From positions 248,001 to 312,000 of the forward strand of contig NZ_WRPK01000003.1 of the NCBI RefSeq assembly GCF_009755815.1: a stretch of 64,000 nt of DNA, read 5' to 3'. Positions 34,929-44,267 of this stretch are shown one piece after another. The DNA is from Flavisphingomonas formosensis. GTDB lineage: Bacteria; Pseudomonadota; Alphaproteobacteria; Sphingomonadales; Sphingomonadaceae. The translations under genes were made by a program, and so were the position numbers. The stretch's first letter is position 1; each line of letters starts with the position of its first letter. The notes beneath the pieces were generated by a model, which was not told where the DNA came from, made no database searches, and saw only the letters and a program-made list of their open reading frames with translations.

Positions 34929-35735
34929 ATGAGTGACAGCATTAGCTATCTCGGGCTGATCGAAGACGATGCGATCGCGTTGGACACGGCAGCGCTCGAA
35001 CTCGCCGCGCTCGATCATCCGGACGTCGATCTTGCGCCTTATGGCGAGACGATCGAGGCGATCGAGGAAAGGCTCTCCATGGCCGCCGAAACGCTGTCCA
35101 GCGAGTCGCATGCGACGGCGCTGTCACGCGTGATCGGGCAGGAATTCGGCTTTTCCGGCGATCGGGAAAGCTATGACGATCCGGCCAATGCCGATCTGAT
35201 CCAGGTCATCGATCGGCGACGGGGCCTGCCGGTCTCGCTTTCCATCCTCTATGTCGGGGCGGCACGCCGCATGGGCTGGGAAGCCTATGCGCTCAACAGC
35301 CCGGGCCATGTGCTGGTCCGGATCGGGGGCGAGACGGAGCCGGTCCTTGCCGACCCGTTCGATGGCGGCGCGATCGTCGGGGTAAAGCGTCTGGCAGAGG
35401 TTCTGGCACCCGCGCTCGCACCCGGTATCGCGGTTGCTCCGCACCATCTCCAACCCATGTCCAACCGCGCCGTGCTCACCCGACTCCTGCTCAACCAGGC
35501 GACGCGGGCAGAGGCGAGTGGGGATTCCGTTCGTGCGATCGAATTGTTCGATCGCATCACCACCATCGCGCCCGACAATGTCCAGGGTTGGTGGGAATTG
35601 GCGCGCCTGGCGCTCGGCATCGGCGAGACGGAGCGTGCGCGGCAGAGCCTGGCCGCGATTCTCGAGATCACCCGCGATCCGCGTGTCCGGGAACGCGTGG
35701 CGATGGTGCTCGGCAGGATCGGCAACGTCGGCTGA
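34929..35735 (+). CDS. SirB1-like transglutaminase-fold protein with TPR tail
   Basis: The 268-residue protein begins MSDSISYLGLIEDDAI, has the SirB1 core (about 60-180) with DPANADLIQVIDRRRGLPVSLSILYVGAARRMGW and NSPGHVLVRIGG, and ends in a TPR-type helical region (about 205-265) with AIELFDRITTIAPDNVQGWWELA. The fold is a transglutaminase relative; family members are usually of unknown activity. An alternative TTG start at 34911 has a GGAGG 10 bases upstream and is possible. The gene ends 19 bases before the convergent histidine kinase. Confidence 0.85.
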   Translation: MSDSISYLGLIEDDAIALDTAALELAALDHPDVDLAPYGETIEAIEERLSMAAETLSSESHATALSRVIGQEFGFSGDRESYDDPANADLIQVIDRRRGLPVSLSILYVGAARRMGWEAYALNSPGHVLVRIGGETEPVLADPFDGGAIVGVKRLAEVLAPALAPGIAVAPHHLQPMSNRAVLTRLLLNQATRAEASGDSVRAIELFDRITTIAPDNVQGWWELARLALGIGETERARQSLAAILEITRDPRVRERVAMVLGRIGNVG

Positions 35736-35754
35736 TTGCGCTGCCGCGGGAGAG

Positions 35755-37323
35755 TCAGGTTCGGCGCGGCAGCATCACGTCGAATGTCGCGCCGGCCCCG
35801 TTGTCGACCAGGTGGATCGATCCGTTCGCGGCATCCAGCAAGGACCGGACGATGGCGAGACCGAGACCGCTTCCTCCCTGTGCCCGACGCGTGGTGAAGA
35901 AGGGCTCGAAGATGCGTGCACGGTCGCCGGCTGCGATGCCGGGGCCGTCATCGCTGATTCGAAGTCGGACCGCCTCGTCTTCGGCGCGGGCCTCCAGCAG
36001 CGCGTGACGCGCGCCGGCCTGGCGGCTGTTCTGGACGAGCGTGACCAGGATCGCCTCCAGCATGGCTTCCGGCACGGCCACGAGTGGAACGTCTCCGGAA
36101 GCATCCACGTCGATCGAAAAATTCCCGGCCGCCAGCGCATCTGCGACTTTGGCGAGAATGGTAGGCAGATCGGCGCGCGCATCCGATCCCACCCGCGCCA
36201 TGTCCGCCCGCGCCAGCTCGAGCAGGCGGGTGACGAGCGTTGCGAGCCGTTCGGCGTCCGCATCGGCATTGGCGAGAAAGCGCCTGCGCTCCTCCGGCGC
36301 CATCGCGGCATCATGATCCTGCAGCAGTTCGATGACGCCACGGATCCCGGCAAGCGGGGTCTTGAACTCGTGGCTCATGGCATGCGCGAAATCGCGCAGG
36401 TAACGGGAGCGATGCTCGATCGCCTCGGCCATCGCCGCAAAGTCGAGATAGAGCCCCTGTATCTCGATCGCGGCGGTCTGCGGCGGATCGGGCACCTGGC
36501 CGCGTCCGGTCGCCACCTCTCGCGTCGCGGCACCGAGCGCCTCGATCGGCTTGGCGATGCCGCGGGAAAGCACGCCGCTCAGCAGCACCAGGATCAGGAG
36601 GATCGCGGCCATGCCGAGCAGTATCTTGCCCCGATCCTCATAGATGCCCTTGAAGAGCGCACGGGCGGAGCGCGACAGCAGCAGCACGCCGACGACGTGG
36701 CCTTCGACCACTATTGGCCGCGCATGGTGGACCCGTATCGCCGCCGCGCGAGACAGCCATTCGAACGGATAGCGCGCGCGATAGGATTCGTTGCGGCGAA
36801 GCACGGTATCGGGACGGCCGGCGAGGGCGGCACGCACCTCCGGAAGGGCGGCATAGCTTTTACCACTCTCCATTCCGGTGACGACCCGGCCGCTGCCATC
36901 GAGGAGGACGATCGCGGCGAGCGTGGTGCGCCGCGTCGCCGCGAATATTGGCGCGAGCTGTTGCCCAGCGCCCAGCGCGACGGCATCCGCGAGGCCGGGC
37001 ACTACGGCGGGGCTTGGCCGCGGGGGAAGGATAGGCGTCGCATTCAGATCGATCCGCGGCGGCTCCGGGCGGACGTCGTAGCGGCCGACCAGGGCTGGCG
37101 GCGGGGCACCTGGCCAGAGCAGTTGCGCCGCGGAGGCGAGCGCTGCGCCTTGCGCAACCAGTTCCGCCTCGGTCTGCCGCACCAGCGTATTCTCGTAGAC
37201 ACGCAGGAAGACCGCGCTGACCCCTGGAAGCGCTGCGACGAAGAACAAGCTGAGAAACAGGATGGTGCGCAGGTGGAGCGGCGGCCAATGCCGCTTCACC
37301 CACGCCTTGCAGCGCGCGATCAC
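35755..37323 (-). CDS. Sensor histidine kinase
   Basis: The 522-residue membrane kinase has TM1 (about 21-41), a periplasmic domain of about 190 residues, and TM2 (about 236-253). A HAMP-like linker and the dimerisation helix follow, with H318 in AMSHEFKTPLAGIRG. The ATPase domain carries LVQNSRQAGA (N box), DDGPGI (G1) and GGSGLGLAI (G2). The periplasmic part contains a Pro-rich RPEPPRI stretch. It is the last gene of a three-gene operon and starts with a GTG that overlaps the response-regulator stop (GTGA). The signal is unknown. Confidence 0.92.
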   Translation of the reverse strand: MIARCKAWVKRHWPPLHLRTILFLSLFFVAALPGVSAVFLRVYENTLVRQTEAELVAQGAALASAAQLLWPGAPPPALVGRYDVRPEPPRIDLNATPILPPRPSPAVVPGLADAVALGAGQQLAPIFAATRRTTLAAIVLLDGSGRVVTGMESGKSYAALPEVRAALAGRPDTVLRRNESYRARYPFEWLSRAAAIRVHHARPIVVEGHVVGVLLLSRSARALFKGIYEDRGKILLGMAAILLILVLLSGVLSRGIAKPIEALGAATREVATGRGQVPDPPQTAAIEIQGLYLDFAAMAEAIEHRSRYLRDFAHAMSHEFKTPLAGIRGVIELLQDHDAAMAPEERRRFLANADADAERLATLVTRLLELARADMARVGSDARADLPTILAKVADALAAGNFSIDVDASGDVPLVAVPEAMLEAILVTLVQNSRQAGARHALLEARAEDEAVRLRISDDGPGIAAGDRARIFEPFFTTRRAQGGSGLGLAIVRSLLDAANGSIHLVDNGAGATFDVMLPRRT

Positions 37324-38027
37324 CCCGCCTTGCCGGTGCAGGTGCCGAGCCGGTAGCCGATGCCCGCCCGCGTCTCGATGAGATCGCCGCCGCCGGCCTC
37401 CGCGAATTTCGCGCGCAGATTGCGGACGTGGCTGTCGATCGTGCGATCCGTGATCGCAAAGCCGGGGCCGTGCAGCCGATCGATGATCGCGTCACGGCTG
37501 AACACCTTGGCCGGCATCGAAGCGAGGGTGCGCAGGATCGAGAATTCGGTGACGGTGAGGGGGATTTCGTCGCCGGACCAGGTGGCTCGCCAGCCGTCCA
37601 GATCGAGCAGCAGCTGCCCGTGCCGGATGACGCTGGTGGCCTGATCTGTCGCCGGCGGGTGGGCGGCCGTCCGCCGCAGGATCGCCATCACGCGCGCGAC
37701 CACCTCGCGCGGGGAAAAGGGCTTCACCACATAGTCGTCGGCGCCGAGCTCGATGCCGATGACCCGATCGATCTCGTCGTCGCGCGAAGAAAGGAACAGG
37801 ATCGGCATGTCGCCGTCACGGCGAAGCTGGCGGCAGACCTCCAGCCCATCCATCTTCGGCATGTTGATGTCGAGTATGACGAGATCGGGCTCATGCGCGG
37901 CAACCGCAGCGATCGCCGCTTCGCCATCCTCGGCTTCAATGGCGTCGAGGCCGGCCTTGCCCAGAGCGAAGACGAGAAGCTGGCGGATGTGAGGATCGTC
38001 GTCGACGACCAGGATGGTGCGCGGCAT
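37320..38027 (-). CDS. OmpR-family response regulator
   Basis: The 235-residue protein has a receiver domain with phospho-acceptor D53 in LVILDINMPKMDG and the K of VVKPFSPRE, and a winged-helix DNA-binding domain with TVTEFSILRTLASMPAKVFSRD. The length from MPRTILVVDDD fits the family. However, no ribosome site precedes it. A GTG 25 codons upstream (38102) has GAGG at good spacing and overlaps the DUF4173 stop in GTGA, so the true start may be there. It pairs with the downstream kinase, again by GTGA. Confidence 0.9.
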   Translation of the reverse strand: MPRTILVVDDDPHIRQLLVFALGKAGLDAIEAEDGEAAIAAVAAHEPDLVILDINMPKMDGLEVCRQLRRDGDMPILFLSSRDDEIDRVIGIELGADDYVVKPFSPREVVARVMAILRRTAAHPPATDQATSVIRHGQLLLDLDGWRATWSGDEIPLTVTEFSILRTLASMPAKVFSRDAIIDRLHGPGFAITDRTIDSHVRNLRAKFAEAGGGDLIETRAGIGYRLGTCTGKAG

Positions 38028-38098
38028 GGGGCATTGGACCATTGTTGCGGCGCGCGCGTCAACGGCGCGATGCGATCTATGGGGCTTGGTCATGGCGT

Positions 38099-39613
38099 TC
38101 ACGCGTCCTCACCGTCGGCGCGGACGATGGATCCGTCACAGTCGCGGCCATAAGGCGCGGCGCGTGGTACGAGCGGATGGGGGCCGAGCGCCGCGCGCGC
38201 CGCGGCGAGCCGGCGGGCGCCTCGCCAGGTCCACTGATGCCAGTCGGCCTGGCGCGCGGCGAGCCCGGCGAGCAGATCCACGCGGATCGCGGCCGCGCGG
38301 TCGCGCAGTTCCGTCTGTGGTGCGTGCCGTTCGACATCGATCAACGGAAGCAGTGCGGAAGCGCCGAGGTCACGCAGATAGCAGAGATCGAGCGGCTGCC
38401 CCCTGCCACCCATCTCGCGGGCATGGCCCACGTTCCAGCGCGCCGAGATTGCGTCGACGTCGGCGAGGCTGAAGCCGGTGAGGACGATCGCGGCGGCAAG
38501 CGCGTTGGCATTGATCAGCCAGCGTGCACTATGTCCGGCCAGCAGCCGCCAGCAGACGAGCAGAAGGCCGATCGCGACCAGCGCCATCCACAGCAATGCG
38601 GAGATACGGAAGAGGGTGAGCGAGAAGGACTGCACATAATCCCAGGTGCGCAGGATGCTCGACGCGACGAGCAGCAGATTCTGCCCGATCCACAAGACGA
38701 GGAGGGAGCGGATCGCAGGATTGCGCGCGGCCTTGGTATCGGGCCGGAGGAGCGCGAGCACGAACAATGCGGCGAGCAGCACGGTGCAGATCAGCGTGTA
38801 GGCGCCGCGATGCGCATAGCCGGCCAGCGTGATCGTACCCGGCAGTGGCGCACCGCTCCACAGGAAGAGGAGATCCAGCGCATTCTGGATTGCGAAGATC
38901 AGGTTGAAGGTGACGAGCGAGAGCAGCAGCGAGGGGACCGGCACCTGCAGCCAGGCGAGGTCCGGTCGGGCGATGTCGGTGAACAGGCCGGTCACTCGCG
39001 GATGCGGACGCAGGCTCGGCCAGATCAGCAAGAGGACGGCCAGGCAGAAACAGACATGGGTCAATATGCTCGGCGCCGAGGGCGTGGGAACAGTGGCGAT
39101 GGCCTGCCCGATGATCGGGTTCGCGTCGGCGAAGAGCAGCACGAACAGAAACCCGCCCAGGATCGGAAGGGCGAGCAGACTGGTCGCAGCCCTGGCGCTG
39201 AACCGGCCGTTGAGCCGAGGCAAATGGAGCAACCGATGCACGTCCCGGAACAGGTGCGGAATCCCGAGCGCGACATGGCAAAACAGGCGCTGCATCCAGA
39301 GAAACGCATCGTCGAAGCGCTGCCGCGGCATCAGCACGGCCAGCGTACCGGCCACGATCCCGATCAGGCAGCCGAGCAGCGTCGGCTCCTCGATCTGCGC
39401 TGCGGACATCAGCAGCGCGACGAGAAAGGCGATTTGCGAGCCGCGATCACCCCGCGCAGCCGGCAACGCGAGGATCAGAACGAGGATATGGAGGAGGCCG
39501 AACAGACCGATCGTCGATCCGCTGCCTTGCCAGAGAAACAGGATATCGGCGACTATGGCGAGCAGGATCGCGCCGGCTGCCTTTCGCCAGAAGCTGTAGG
39601 ATATTCGGAACAT
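38099..39613 (-). CDS. DUF4173 (DUF4153-like) integral membrane protein
   Basis: The 504-residue protein has about ten membrane segments in its first 400 residues and a soluble C-terminal tail (about 405-504) rich in Ala, Arg and Leu. Family membership is suggested by LPRQRFDDAFLWMQRLFCHVALG-like blocks (shown here from residue 112) and FSLADVDAISARWNVGHAR. DUF4173 proteins often lie beside two-component genes, but their role is unknown. It is the first gene of this operon; the start at 39613 follows GGGAG with 7 bases spacing. It might act as an accessory sensor for the kinase. Confidence 0.8.
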   Translation of the reverse strand: MFRISYSFWRKAAGAILLAIVADILFLWQGSGSTIGLFGLLHILVLILALPAARGDRGSQIAFLVALLMSAAQIEEPTLLGCLIGIVAGTLAVLMPRQRFDDAFLWMQRLFCHVALGIPHLFRDVHRLLHLPRLNGRFSARAATSLLALPILGGFLFVLLFADANPIIGQAIATVPTPSAPSILTHVCFCLAVLLLIWPSLRPHPRVTGLFTDIARPDLAWLQVPVPSLLLSLVTFNLIFAIQNALDLLFLWSGAPLPGTITLAGYAHRGAYTLICTVLLAALFVLALLRPDTKAARNPAIRSLLVLWIGQNLLLVASSILRTWDYVQSFSLTLFRISALLWMALVAIGLLLVCWRLLAGHSARWLINANALAAAIVLTGFSLADVDAISARWNVGHAREMGGRGQPLDLCYLRDLGASALLPLIDVERHAPQTELRDRAAAIRVDLLAGLAARQADWHQWTWRGARRLAAARAALGPHPLVPRAAPYGRDCDGSIVRADGEDA

Positions 39614-39731
39614 TGCGGTCTCCCACCGTTTCCGATGGGAGATGCGGGCGCGTGGTGGAGGCACCGCTGCGAGCGGCTTGTGATTGCAGCGAGAAGATCG
39701 TGCAGATCCGGTGCAGGCACCGACGTCGCCG

Positions 39732-41138
39732 CTATTTCTCCCAGCCGCCGCCGAGTGCGAGGAACACGTTGATCTGGCGATCGACCAGTGCGGCACGCGA
39801 CGATGCCAGCGTCGCTTCCGCCTCGGCCAGCTGGGCCTCGACCGTCAGCACGCTCAGGACATCTGTCCGGCCGTAGCGGAACAGCCGGTTGGCCTGGTCG
39901 GTGGAATGGGCGGCGTCGTCCCGCGCCTTTTCCAGTGCTTCGTCGCGGTCGATCTCGCGGGCATAGGCGGACAAGGCGGTTTCGGTCTGCCGCAGTGCCT
40001 CGATCACCGTGCCGTCGAACTGCGCGAGCGAAGCGTCGGCAACGTCGCCCGCTGCGGCGATCTGCGCATGAAGCAGCTTGCGGTTGGGAAATGCCCAGGA
40101 GATAAGCGGCCCCGCAAAGGCCCCGAAGCTCGCGCCGGTCGCGAAATTGGCGATCGAGTTGGCGAAGCCGGCCGAGCCGGAGAGCGTCACCTGCGGATAG
40201 AGCTTCGCGGTTTCGACGCCGATGCCGGCGGTGGCGGCAGCCAATCGGCGTTCGGAAGCGCGAATATCCGGACGCCGCCGCAGCAAGGCGGCGCCATCGC
40301 CGACCGGGATCGGCTGACGCAGCGTCGGCGGGGCGGCGCAACTTTCCAGCTCGCGAGGATAGTCCGCCGGCGCGCGGCCCATCAGTGCCGCGAGTTCGAA
40401 CAGCGATGCCTGTCTTTGGGCCAGTATCTCGGGGATCGCCGCAGCGCTCTTGTCTGCCGCGGCCCGCGCGCGGGTGACGTCGAAGGAGGTGCCGCGCCCG
40501 CCTTTGAAAAGGCGGGTCATGGAGGAGAGGGTGCGGTTCTGGATATCGAGCACGCGCTGGGTCGCCGCGAGCGTCACATTCGCCGTGCAAACCCCTGCGT
40601 AGCTGCGTGTGACAGCAGCCGCGACGGTGACGCGGACCTGGTCGCGCGCGGCCTGCACGGCCTCGGCATCGTCGCGTGCCGCCTCGATGCCGCGCTTGAT
40701 GCCGCCGGCCAGATCGAGGGGGTAGGAAATCTCGGCGCCGAGCTCGGCGGTATATGGCAGGTCGAGCGGCACCGTCAGCGTATAGCCGCCCACCCGCGCC
40801 GCGAAGGCGCCGCCATCGATCCGGGTCTGCACCGTGCGCCCGGCCTCGACCTGGCGCACCACCTCGCTGGCGCGGCGAAGATTGGCGTCCGCGGCGCGCA
40901 GATTGGTGTTGGCGGCAAGCGCCTCCTGCACATAGGCATCGAGCCGGGGATCGGCATAGAGCCGCCACCAGTGATCGGGCAGCGGGGAGGGATCGAACGC
41001 CTTGTCCTGCCCCGCGACGAAGGCGCCGTTTGCAGCCGGCGCCTTCACCATCGCCTTCTCCGGCACATGATAGTCAGGCCCAGCAGTGCAACCCGCGAGC
41101 ATCAGTGCGGCAAGCCCGACGGTGGAGGCGATCCTCAT
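39732..41138 (-). CDS. RND/MFS-type outer-membrane efflux factor, NodT family
   Basis: The 468-residue lipoprotein has a signal peptide with lipobox LAGC (Cys 17) and the family start GPDYHVPE. Two repeated TolC-like halves contain QVTLSGSAGFANS and WAFPNRKLLHAQI. It forms the outer-membrane channel of the pump. It is the last gene of a minus-strand operon; its start shares ATGA with the membrane-fusion gene. The channel probably serves the FUSC/HlyD pump encoded directly upstream. Confidence 0.9.
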   Translation of the reverse strand: MRIASTVGLAALMLAGCTAGPDYHVPEKAMVKAPAANGAFVAGQDKAFDPSPLPDHWWRLYADPRLDAYVQEALAANTNLRAADANLRRASEVVRQVEAGRTVQTRIDGGAFAARVGGYTLTVPLDLPYTAELGAEISYPLDLAGGIKRGIEAARDDAEAVQAARDQVRVTVAAAVTRSYAGVCTANVTLAATQRVLDIQNRTLSSMTRLFKGGRGTSFDVTRARAAADKSAAAIPEILAQRQASLFELAALMGRAPADYPRELESCAAPPTLRQPIPVGDGAALLRRRPDIRASERRLAAATAGIGVETAKLYPQVTLSGSAGFANSIANFATGASFGAFAGPLISWAFPNRKLLHAQIAAAGDVADASLAQFDGTVIEALRQTETALSAYAREIDRDEALEKARDDAAHSTDQANRLFRYGRTDVLSVLTVEAQLAEAEATLASSRAALVDRQINVFLALGGGWEK

Positions 41139-42016
41139 CGACGGACGCCCTGCGCAGGCAGGATGGTCACGGTGGCGGTGCGGCCGGCGATCAGCTGTGT
41201 TCCTGGCGGCATCCGGTCGACATGGATGCGCACGGGAATGCGCTGAGCGAGGCGCACCCAGGAGAAGGTCGGATCGACGGCGCGCAACTGATTGGCGGTA
41301 TTGCTGCTCTGATCGTCGGCAATGCCGGCCGCGATGCTGTCGACATGGCCGTCAAGGTCATGCTCGTCGCCCATCAGGCGGATGCGCGCCTTGTCGCCTA
41401 CCCGGATGTGGTGCAGCTTCGTTTCCTCGAAATAGCCTTCGATACGGATCGAATCGGTATCGATCAGCGCCATCGCCTGCGATCCCGCGCCCACAAAGTC
41501 GCCGGGATGCAGATCGAGATTGGTGACGATACCGTTGACCGATGCCTTGACCGCGGTGCGGCGCACGTTGAGCTCGGCGGTCTGCTTCGCAGCCACTGCA
41601 GCTTCGAGTGCAGCCTGGGCGGTCTGCACCAGGGCGACATTCTGCTCGTGCGTTTCTGTGGCGACCAGATCGCCGAGCGCCAGGTCGCGCCGGGCGACCT
41701 TCTGCGCCTGAGCGAGCTTGGCCCGCGCGCTGGCGATGTTCGCATCGGCCGTTCCCAACGCGTCGGCATAGCGAGGCATGTCGACCACGAAGAGCAGATC
41801 GCCCTTGTGCACCGTCTGGTTGTCCTTGACGGCAACCGAGGTGACGAGTCCGCCGACGTCCGGCGCCACTCGCACGACATCGGCGCGCACATGGCCGTCG
41901 CGTGTCCAGGGATCGGTTTCGTAGCGCCGCCACAGCCAGAGCGCGACGAACAGCGCAAGGATGACGAGCAGGAGCGTGGCTGCCCAGCGGGCGAGAAGAG
42001 GCAGATAGCGGTTCAT
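41135..42016 (-). CDS. HlyD-family membrane fusion protein, AaeA-like
   Basis: The 293-residue protein has one N-terminal membrane segment (about 8-28), then the barrel-sandwich start TRDGHVRADVVRVAPDVGG, a coiled-coil hairpin (about 85-160), and IEGYFEETKLHHIRVGD. It matches AaeA/YibH-type adaptors that work with FUSC pumps. It joins the inner pump to the outer-membrane factor. Both ends overlap neighbours by ATGA, so the operon is tightly coupled. Confidence 0.88.
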   Translation of the reverse strand: MNRYLPLLARWAATLLLVILALFVALWLWRRYETDPWTRDGHVRADVVRVAPDVGGLVTSVAVKDNQTVHKGDLLFVVDMPRYADALGTADANIASARAKLAQAQKVARRDLALGDLVATETHEQNVALVQTAQAALEAAVAAKQTAELNVRRTAVKASVNGIVTNLDLHPGDFVGAGSQAMALIDTDSIRIEGYFEETKLHHIRVGDKARIRLMGDEHDLDGHVDSIAAGIADDQSSNTANQLRAVDPTFSWVRLAQRIPVRIHVDRMPPGTQLIAGRTATVTILPAQGVRR

Positions 42017-42231
42017 GGCGTGGGAGGTCCGTAAGGCGCGCTGAGAAGGACGAGCAGGCCGAGAAGGAAAACGAACAAGGTGATGTCGACGAGCGGCCGA
42101 TAGGCGACGAAGCGATACGCGCTCAGCAACGCCAGCAGGCGGGTGACAAAGCCGGTGAGGATGAGCGCAAGCAGTGCAAGGAGCAGGAGAGCCGGCACAT
42201 AGACGCCGGCGATAGAGATTTCTCCGGTCAT
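42013..42231 (-). CDS. DUF1656 small membrane protein, AaeX-like
   Basis: The 72-residue protein has two predicted membrane helices (about 12-30 and 50-66). It starts MTGEISIAGVYVPALLLLALLAL, shown here in shortened form, and matches DUF1656 (AaeX). Members sit between the FUSC pump and the HlyD gene in aae-type operons; their function is unclear. The start at 42231 follows GGGAG with 7 bases spacing and shares ATGA with the pump stop. Confidence 0.85.
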   Translation of the reverse strand: MTGEISIAGVYVPALLLLALLALILTGFVTRLLALLSAYRFVAYRPLVDITLFVFLLGLLVLLSAPYGPPTP

Positions 42232-44267
42232 GCCGGCGCTCCCGCATAGGCTGGCGCCGCCGGAAACAGATTGCGGCGCAGGCTGGTGAGGAGGACGAGG
42301 CCCTGGCGCCGCCGTTCGGGCTCGGTATCGCGGGCGAAGGCATCGACCGCGCGATCGATGTCGGCGAGCAGGCTTTCTTCCGGCGGTATCGGTGCCAGCG
42401 GATCGAGGGTGCGATAATGCCGGCCGACGCCGGCAAGGGAGGCGCTGATCAGGGCCCGTTCCTCGGGGGTGGCGATCTTGCTGAGCGTATCGAGGTCGCC
42501 GGCGACCACGCCGGTGCGCAGATCGTTGAGCGCATCGAGCAACGGCTTACCGGGATCCTCTTCCGCCGCCTTCATGCGCGGCGCGAGCAGGCCGACGCGA
42601 TCGAGCATGCGGCTGCCCCAGCGAGCCTTGTCGGCCGACCGGCCTTCAGCGCGACGTGCGACATCGCGGAAACCCGCCCGCAGCAGTCGGGCAACGGCCT
42701 GATCGGCGCCGAGCGTCTGGAACAGGCCGACGGTGATGACCGCGAAGGCGGTGCCGATGATCTGTGCGATCGATCCGTTGATGAAGGGAGCGAAGCCTGC
42801 CTCGTAGGTAGCGTTCAACCCGACGGAATTGAGGAATCCGAGCAGCGCTCCCAATGTGATCAATGTGAGGGGCGGACGGGCCAGCATCGATCCGAGCAGC
42901 AGCAGGGCGGGCGCGAGCACGGCGGCGAGCGTCACGAAATCGGTGACGCGCGGCAGGATCGCATAGGCATAGACGGCTGCCGTCGCGATGCCGATCACCG
43001 ATCCCAGCAGGAAGGCGCCGATCGCGCCGCCGGGATCGTCGGCGCTGCCGAACAGCGCGCAGCAGACCCCCGCGATCAGAACCGCACCCGCGCCGTCCGG
43101 CCACGCTGCGCCGATCCAGAAGGCGCTGCCGAGCACGATGGTTGCGATGGTGCCGAGTGCCGCGCGGATCGCGATGCCGCGATCGCGGTGCAGCGCGCGG
43201 CCGCTGGCGTTGGCGAGCAGCATGGCCACTTCCGGAGTGAGCGCGCGCGAGGTGGGCGAGCGGATCTGGTCGCCGAGCTGGCGCGCGTCGCGATGCGTTT
43301 CGACGAGCTCGGCGAGGCGCGACAGCAGGTTGAGGAGTAGCATGTCCCGCCAGACCCAGCCCTGCTCTATCTCAGGTTCGAGCGTGCGGGCTTCGGCGAT
43401 CAAGTCGGCGGCGGTTTCGGTGCGATCCGCGTGGCGGACGCCGTCGCCGAGCCAGGTGCAGGTGCGGTCGACCAGCGCCTGCACCGCGTCCGGTACGCCG
43501 CCACATCTCGCCTTGAGCTCCGCCAGCCGATCCTCGACCACGCTGGCGAGCGGCAGCAACAGGGAGATTTGGTCCTGCAGTGCCCGCACCGAACGCACGC
43601 GCGGCAGGAAACGGGCGGTATCGAAGGGAAGATGGGTCGAAAGCAGGTGCAGTTCGCTGATGTCGATGGCGAGACGGCGGCGTTCGCGATCCAGGATCGC
43701 ATCGCGTGCGCCGCTCAATGCATCGCGCGACCAGCGTTCGCCATCGGCGAGGATCGCCTCGATCCGCGCAAGCAGCCGGTCCGCGACGGTGCGCGGGAAG
43801 ACGACACCGTGGACCAGGCTGCCGCACAATATGCCGATGGTGATTTCTTGGACGCGCAGGATCGCGGTGTTGAAGATGCTGCCCGGCGCCGCGACGCTCG
43901 GAAAACCGATGATGCTCGCAGTATAGCCGGCGAGCAGGAAGATATATGCGCGCGGCGTGCGATCGAGCAGCGAGACGTAAAGGCAGAGGCCGAGCCAGAG
44001 CGCCAGCGCAAAGCTGAGCACGGCCGGCTCGTTGACGAACGTGGGGACGAGTGCGACCGCGGCCGTGGCGCCGAGCATAGTGCCGATCAGCCGATAGACT
44101 GCCTTGGAGAGAACGGCACCGGCCAGCGGCTGGGCGATGATATAGGAGGTGGTGACAGCCCAATAGGGCCGCGTGAGCCCGATGCGCAGCGCGATCCAGT
44201 AGGCCAGCATCGCCGCCATGAAGCACTTGACGGCGAAAAGAGCTGCCTCACCATCCGCGATCTTCAT
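42228..44267 (-). CDS. FUSC-family efflux pump, AaeB-like
   Basis: The 679-residue inner-membrane protein has two blocks of about six membrane helices (about 10-165 and 355-490) separated by a large cytoplasmic domain. This is the FUSC/AaeB layout. The N-terminal RIGLTRPYWAVTTSYIIAQP is the family signature. Such pumps export aromatic carboxylic acids and similar compounds. The start at 44267 shares ATGA with the MarR stop. With DUF1656, HlyD and NodT it forms a complete tripartite system. Confidence 0.88.
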   Translation of the reverse strand: MKIADGEAALFAVKCFMAAMLAYWIALRIGLTRPYWAVTTSYIIAQPLAGAVLSKAVYRLIGTMLGATAAVALVPTFVNEPAVLSFALALWLGLCLYVSLLDRTPRAYIFLLAGYTASIIGFPSVAAPGSIFNTAILRVQEITIGILCGSLVHGVVFPRTVADRLLARIEAILADGERWSRDALSGARDAILDRERRRLAIDISELHLLSTHLPFDTARFLPRVRSVRALQDQISLLLPLASVVEDRLAELKARCGGVPDAVQALVDRTCTWLGDGVRHADRTETAADLIAEARTLEPEIEQGWVWRDMLLLNLLSRLAELVETHRDARQLGDQIRSPTSRALTPEVAMLLANASGRALHRDRGIAIRAALGTIATIVLGSAFWIGAAWPDGAGAVLIAGVCCALFGSADDPGGAIGAFLLGSVIGIATAAVYAYAILPRVTDFVTLAAVLAPALLLLGSMLARPPLTLITLGALLGFLNSVGLNATYEAGFAPFINGSIAQIIGTAFAVITVGLFQTLGADQAVARLLRAGFRDVARRAEGRSADKARWGSRMLDRVGLLAPRMKAAEEDPGKPLLDALNDLRTGVVAGDLDTLSKIATPEERALISASLAGVGRHYRTLDPLAPIPPEESLLADIDRAVDAFARDTEPERRRQGLVLLTSLRRNLFPAAPAYAGAPA

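Noticed and set aside
35434-37356. 640-codon plus-strand frame over the histidine kinase
   Set aside because: It is antisense to a kinase with all catalytic boxes and has no recognisable motif.
38042-39772. 576-codon plus-strand frame over the DUF4173 gene
   Set aside because: The product is a charged Gln/Arg/Glu mirror of membrane helices; the minus strand gives a clean membrane protein with ribosome site.
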